NCBI GenBank assembly: GCA_020050835.1
Contig: JAGVKB010000154.1
Coordinates: 124,001 to 188,000 of the forward strand
Source of the DNA: Candidatus Obscuribacterales bacterium
GTDB lineage: Bacteria > Cyanobacteriota > Vampirovibrionia > Obscuribacterales > Obscuribacteraceae
DNA: 64,000 nucleotides
Direction: 5' to 3'
In this document: piece after piece, positions 60,790 to 64,000 of the stretch
Layout of the letters: each line of letters begins with the position of its first letter
How positions within the stretch are numbered: the stretch's first letter is position 1
Notes under the pieces: generated by a model
What the model was told of the DNA's origin: nothing
The model's database searches: none
Seen by the model: only the letters and a program-made list of their open reading frames with translations
Made by a program: the position numbers and the translations under genes

Positions 60790-63723
60790 TTATCTCGCGC
60801 CACGCTTCAACCGCAGTGCCAGCGCCGCCAAGAACGCCAGCAGCGTCAGTCCGCTGACCAACAAACCTAACTTGAAAGGAAGCGAGTCATATTGAAAGCA
60901 AACAGTCTTTGCCCCAACCGGCAGCAAGAGAGCCCGGAAGCATAGATTGCCTCTGAGCAGACTGACTTCCTTTCCGTCTATAGATGCCCGCCAGCCGGGA
61001 AAGTAATTATCCGTCAACAGCAATATGGACGATTCGGCAACGGGAGAGACATCAATCTCCACTCTCTCCGATTCGTACCTGAGGAATTTCGCGGAGCGGC
61101 AAACCCCAGTCTGTCTCAGTTTAGCAACCTGATCAGCTGTCGAATTCGGAAGATCAAAGCGAGTAAACAGGACTTTGCTAAGCGGCGAAAACGACGCTGT
61201 TGCAAGCTTACCGAGCAGCGCCAGCTCGTCGTCTACAATTTCGGCAGCTGAAAAAATCGCTGCGTGCGGTAGAGCGTCTGGCAATTGATAGATCTTAATT
61301 TCGCGGTCGTAAATGCATGCCAACCTGCCTGGATCCTGAAAACTCAATTTCTTCCAGCCCACCCATTCCCAGGAGCACTCGTTGCCTGCGCTCGCCCTGG
61401 AAGTAAGCGACAAAATCACCTTCTTGCCCGCAAAGCGGCGAAGATCCATCTCGTAGCGCGTCGCATGTAGCTTGGCGACATCTTTGTTTACGAACACAAA
61501 CTCGGCTGGATCTATACTTTCATCGCAAGCGCGCACTAAAGCGACAGCTTCCACGGGAGTATGGCGAGCGGGGCAGAACTGATCCGGATTTCTTATAAAG
61601 TCCACCGCCAACTGCGGGCAGACATCAGGCACCGACAGTGGGACGTTCAACTTGTTGCGAGCCGGGTCGCGATTGGGATGTTGAAACATCACTGCCTGCT
61701 TGACACCATCGATAGTGGCTAGCGGCACAAAGCACAGACCTTCGGGACTGTCGTGCGAATTGAACTTATGAGCTGTAGCTACTATGAGATCATCAAACTC
61801 TTCGATCGCATTTGGAGACAACAAAAACGTCGTCGATGTCAAAGCACAAAGCCTCTGCAGCGCCAACCGATTGAACGTGCTGATCTCCGCTCCATCGAAG
61901 CCTCGACCCCGAAACGGACTGGACGGATTCGCCAGAAAATAATCTATCAAGGCGTGGAATTTAGCCGGACAAAGCGCATCCACGAAACGAACATCCTGAA
62001 TGCCGAACGCCGCCGACCAATTTGGCACCAGCACGCTGCCCAAGCCAAAGACGCGCTCATGACCGGTCAACCGCCTCTTCAGAAAGTCGATATAGGGAGC
62101 GCCCTTATATGGCTCGAAAGTTCGTTGTACAAAACCCTCCTTTCCATAGAAAGCCTGCCCTATGTAGCCTGTGTACGTCTCGAACAAGAGCGGAAGCAGG
62201 ATCAGCAAGGGCAGTGCTCGGCGAACTACCCCAATCTTAAAGGAGAGCAAGCATAGTGCCGTGCAGCTGACTAAAGTGACCATCCCAATCAACATGTTGT
62301 TTCTCATGTTCAATTGATTATCGAGATAAGGCAGCGCCGGGCCGCAAGGCAGAAAGTTGAGAATGCTGGCAATCAGCCAAAGAGCGCACGCAAAACCAGC
62401 CACAAATCGTGGCTTTACTGTACTTTGTTGAATCCCAGCCACTCCAAAAGACCCGAGAGCAGCGACACAAACCGCCATTAGAGGCTCGTCATACTTTGTG
62501 TAGAGCACCATGTTGAACAACGGCAGCTGTCCAATCCACTGTACAACAGGGCTGCCAAAGCGCTTCAGCAACATAAGCGCAAATGCGGACAGGAAGAAGA
62601 GCATCATGACATTTGTAAAATGGCCCGGCTTGCCTTTACCGATGCGACTAAGCGCAGAAAATGCCCCAATTACGGCAAGGAAGGAAAGCCCGACTCCGTA
62701 AAATCCTCGTGCAAAGTAGTTGTGCTGCCATCCGACTGGAAAGAGATATGAAAGCAGCCCTCGGCGCCAATCACTGTCATGATCCAACCCACATAGCGTT
62801 CCTGATACAGATGGATCATGAGCATTATCAGAAAAACGTAGATACTCCAAAAACGGCAAGACTTGCGGCAGAGCCAGAGCCAACCCAGCGAAGTAGGCAA
62901 GCGAGACCAACCCAAGCAGGCGTAGCCTGCGGGCCCATCCTTCAACCGTCATAAGACGCACAATTACATAGAACCCTAAGAACACCAAAGATAGAAAACT
63001 CACTTCCGGCAGTCCGCCCAGCAAATTGAGCGCAACCACACCAGCGCAGACTATCGTTGCTACGCAGCTTGGTCTTCGTATTAATTGCTCGGTGGCTAGA
63101 ATCAATGCCGGAATCAGCAATTCCACGAAAATGTCCGGCATGTTCAAGTAAAGCAAAAAGTACCCGGTGAACATGTAGCTCACCGCTCCGACGATTGCAG
63201 CAAACCCTGGTATGAACAATCTCAATGCGAAGAACGTAAATACACCAGCCAGGAGCAGGCGAGACAGAACCATCAGATCAAACGAGAGGTTGGAGGGAAA
63301 CAATGACGCTATGATGTTTGGCGGGCAGAGCGCCTGGGAAATGCTGTTAGCCAGAAACGGCATGCCACAACCCGAGTAAGGATTCCAGAGCGGTATCTTT
63401 ATGTCCCTGCGGATCGAATCGCCTAAGAACTTAAGCCACGCTTCGTTTTGGCAAGCAGCCGCCCACGGGTCTGGGCTAATCTGCCTCTTTGTTGCCGAGA
63501 AATGGTCGCCACCAAAGGCACCGCCGGGCATTACGCTCCGGCAATGCGCGGCTGCTACGACGGTCGTCTTTCCACCAAACAAAACCGGGTAGAACATAAC
63601 CAACAAAGCACTGGAAAGCACTAAGATCGCCCAGATCCAGCTCTCACCCCGGCAGGTACCGATAGCATCCTCAGAGCTGCTGGATGATAGCTCTTTTATC
63701 TGGGTTGCAATCTTTTGCAGCAT
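60790..63723 (-). CDS. YfhO-family polytopic membrane protein, paralog of the one at 56503
   Basis: 977 residues from the ATG at 63723; a GTG at 63798 would add 25 unconserved residues. Same architecture as its paralog, with ISPDPWAA, LWNPYSGCGMPFLAN, NYFPGWRASIDGKE and RGNLCFRALLLPVGA. Both lengths and the conserved GGK...PGGA N-terminal loop match, so the pair comes from a local duplication. Predicted to use a polyprenyl-phosphate sugar donor as a GT-C-type transferase. Own promoter of the same type as the GT2-YfhO unit, which lies downstream. Confidence 0.87.
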   Translation of the reverse strand: MLQKIATQIKELSSSSSEDAIGTCRGESWIWAILVLSSALLVMFYPVLFGGKTTVVAAAHCRSVMPGGAFGGDHFSATKRQISPDPWAAACQNEAWLKFLGDSIRRDIKIPLWNPYSGCGMPFLANSISQALCPPNIIASLFPSNLSFDLMVLSRLLLAGVFTFFALRLFIPGFAAIVGAVSYMFTGYFLLYLNMPDIFVELLIPALILATEQLIRRPSCVATIVCAGVVALNLLGGLPEVSFLSLVFLGFYVIVRLMTVEGWARRLRLLGLVSLAYFAGLALALPQVLPFLEYLRFSDNAHDPSVSGTLCGLDHDSDWRRGLLSYLFPVGWQHNYFARGFYGVGLSFLAVIGAFSALSRIGKGKPGHFTNVMMLFFLSAFALMLLKRFGSPVVQWIGQLPLFNMVLYTKYDEPLMAVCVAALGSFGVAGIQQSTVKPRFVAGFACALWLIASILNFLPCGPALPYLDNQLNMRNNMLIGMVTLVSCTALCLLSFKIGVVRRALPLLILLPLLFETYTGYIGQAFYGKEGFVQRTFEPYKGAPYIDFLKRRLTGHERVFGLGSVLVPNWSAAFGIQDVRFVDALCPAKFHALIDYFLANPSSPFRGRGFDGAEISTFNRLALQRLCALTSTTFLLSPNAIEEFDDLIVATAHKFNSHDSPEGLCFVPLATIDGVKQAVMFQHPNRDPARNKLNVPLSVPDVCPQLAVDFIRNPDQFCPARHTPVEAVALVRACDESIDPAEFVFVNKDVAKLHATRYEMDLRRFAGKKVILSLTSRASAGNECSWEWVGWKKLSFQDPGRLACIYDREIKIYQLPDALPHAAIFSAAEIVDDELALLGKLATASFSPLSKVLFTRFDLPNSTADQVAKLRQTGVCRSAKFLRYESERVEIDVSPVAESSILLLTDNYFPGWRASIDGKEVSLLRGNLCFRALLLPVGAKTVCFQYDSLPFKLGLLVSGLTLLAFLAALALRLKRGAR

Positions 63724-64000
63724 CGACTGTCCGCAGGGATAGTGAACCTGAGACACCAGCCCCTGAATTTCTGTTGTCGACGGACATCTGCCCGGCACGG
63801 AAGTTCGGTGCTACTGAGTGCGATGCGAGGTCGTTAGTACGCTCACCTCTGCCGCATCTCATCCCTGCAATTCTATTAGTGAAACGCCCATTTTAGATCT
63901 GAAATCATTTTTCAGATTAGTCGTCGGAAAGCCATTAGGCGCGATTTATCTAAGCTGCCTGTTCACACCAGCAATGTTTCCCTTGTCATTTTTGTCATGA
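63724..64000. other. Window edge: upstream region of the YfhO gene
   Basis: 277 nt without a supported gene to the edge. It holds the promoter of the YfhO gene and a hairpin CTGAAA-TCATT-TTTCAG (63899-63915) that overlaps the TGATTTCA element. The short open frame from 63818 to the edge has no ribosome binding site and no recognisable sequence, so it is not called. Confidence 0.35.
63870..63907 (-). promoter_or_regulatory. Promoter of the YfhO gene: TGATTTCA, 24 nt, TAGAAT
   Basis: On the minus strand TGATTTCA (63907-63900) lies exactly 24 nt upstream of TAGAAT (63875-63870), 147 nt before the start at 63723. The AAATGATTTCAG context, the AATTG after the -10 and a GGG/GA-rich stretch behind it resemble the promoter at 60580, which suggests duplication of promoter with gene. 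The -35 at 17 nt is poor (ATCTAA). Confidence 0.55.

Noticed and set aside
63818-64000. Plus-strand open frame running off the window edge
   Set aside because: No ribosome binding site, no recognisable sequence, and it covers the promoter of the minus-strand YfhO gene.
1-64000. tRNA, rRNA, CRISPR array, insertion sequence or phage gene
   Set aside because: No cloverleaf-like stretch, repeat-spacer array, transposase or integrase motif was seen in any intergenic region or reading frame.

Overview
This 64 kb window is one continuous surface-glycan (exopolysaccharide, O-antigen or protein-glycosylation type) biosynthesis island from a bacterium of roughly 50-55% G+C. It holds about 46 genes and almost all of them are sugar-nucleotide enzymes, glycosyltransferases (GT), methyltransferases or large polytopic membrane proteins of the GT-C/YfhO kind. 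I see no rRNA, tRNA, CRISPR array, transposase or phage gene. Frequent GTG and TTG starts behind clear GGAG-type ribosome binding sites point to a bacterium. An ADP-heptose-type module, PfkB/HldE and GmhA-like genes and 3-amino-sugar uronate genes would fit a diderm. The lineage cannot be fixed from this sequence alone; a non-proteobacterial environmental lineage (for example Vampirovibrionia/Obscuribacterales-like or Planctomycetota-like) is only a guess.

Layout. 1-4531 (+): end of an MBOAT O-acyltransferase, an SGNH hydrolase partner, a UDP-sugar 6-dehydrogenase, an SDR epimerase and a DPM1-like GT2. 4616-12529: alternating single genes (a GT4N-GT2 fusion, a YfhO protein, a GT-C-like protein, a polyprenyl-phosphate GT2 with membrane segments). 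12568-20302 (-): SDR, then a WlbA/WlbB/WlbE-type set for a 2,3-diamino-uronic acid, a second DegT aminotransferase, a methyltransferase and a GT-C protein. 20478-26963: membrane protein, RmlD-like reductase, a frameshifted methyltransferase, a C-methyltransferase-like gene and a GT2. 26971-33462 (-): heptose-type operon (SDR, nucleotidyltransferase-kinase with inverted domain order, GmhA, two SDRs, methyltransferase). 33758-36106: GT2 and a leucine-rich-repeat protein. 36178-43150 (+): a translationally coupled operon of split transketolase, zinc dehydrogenase, HAD phosphatase and APH-type kinase, followed by a methyltransferase and a tandem TylF methyltransferase. 43228-63723: two paralogous GT4 genes, GT-C proteins, GT2 and GT2-methyltransferase fusion, a degenerate GT-A protein, a repeat-bearing GT4 and two large YfhO paralogs flanking a GT2.

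How it fits together (inference): several dedicated nucleotide-sugar routes (diacetamido-uronate, heptose-derived sugar, a transketolase-derived branched or chain-extended sugar) feed cytosolic GT2/GT4 enzymes. DPM1-like GT2s with membrane anchors make polyprenyl-phosphate sugars, which the many GT-C/YfhO proteins would use on the outer face. Methyltransferases and an MBOAT/SGNH pair decorate the glycan. No Wzx flippase, Wzy polymerase, ABC exporter, Wza/Wzc or initiating phosphoglycosyltransferase is recognisable here, so the export route must be encoded elsewhere.

The most unusual points are the transketolase-HAD-kinase operon, the inverted HldE with GmhA and SDRs, the TylF tandem with a degraded first domain, two unusual fusion glycosyltransferases, and a recurrent promoter architecture (TGATTTCA, 24 nt, then a -10 box) in front of three transcription units.
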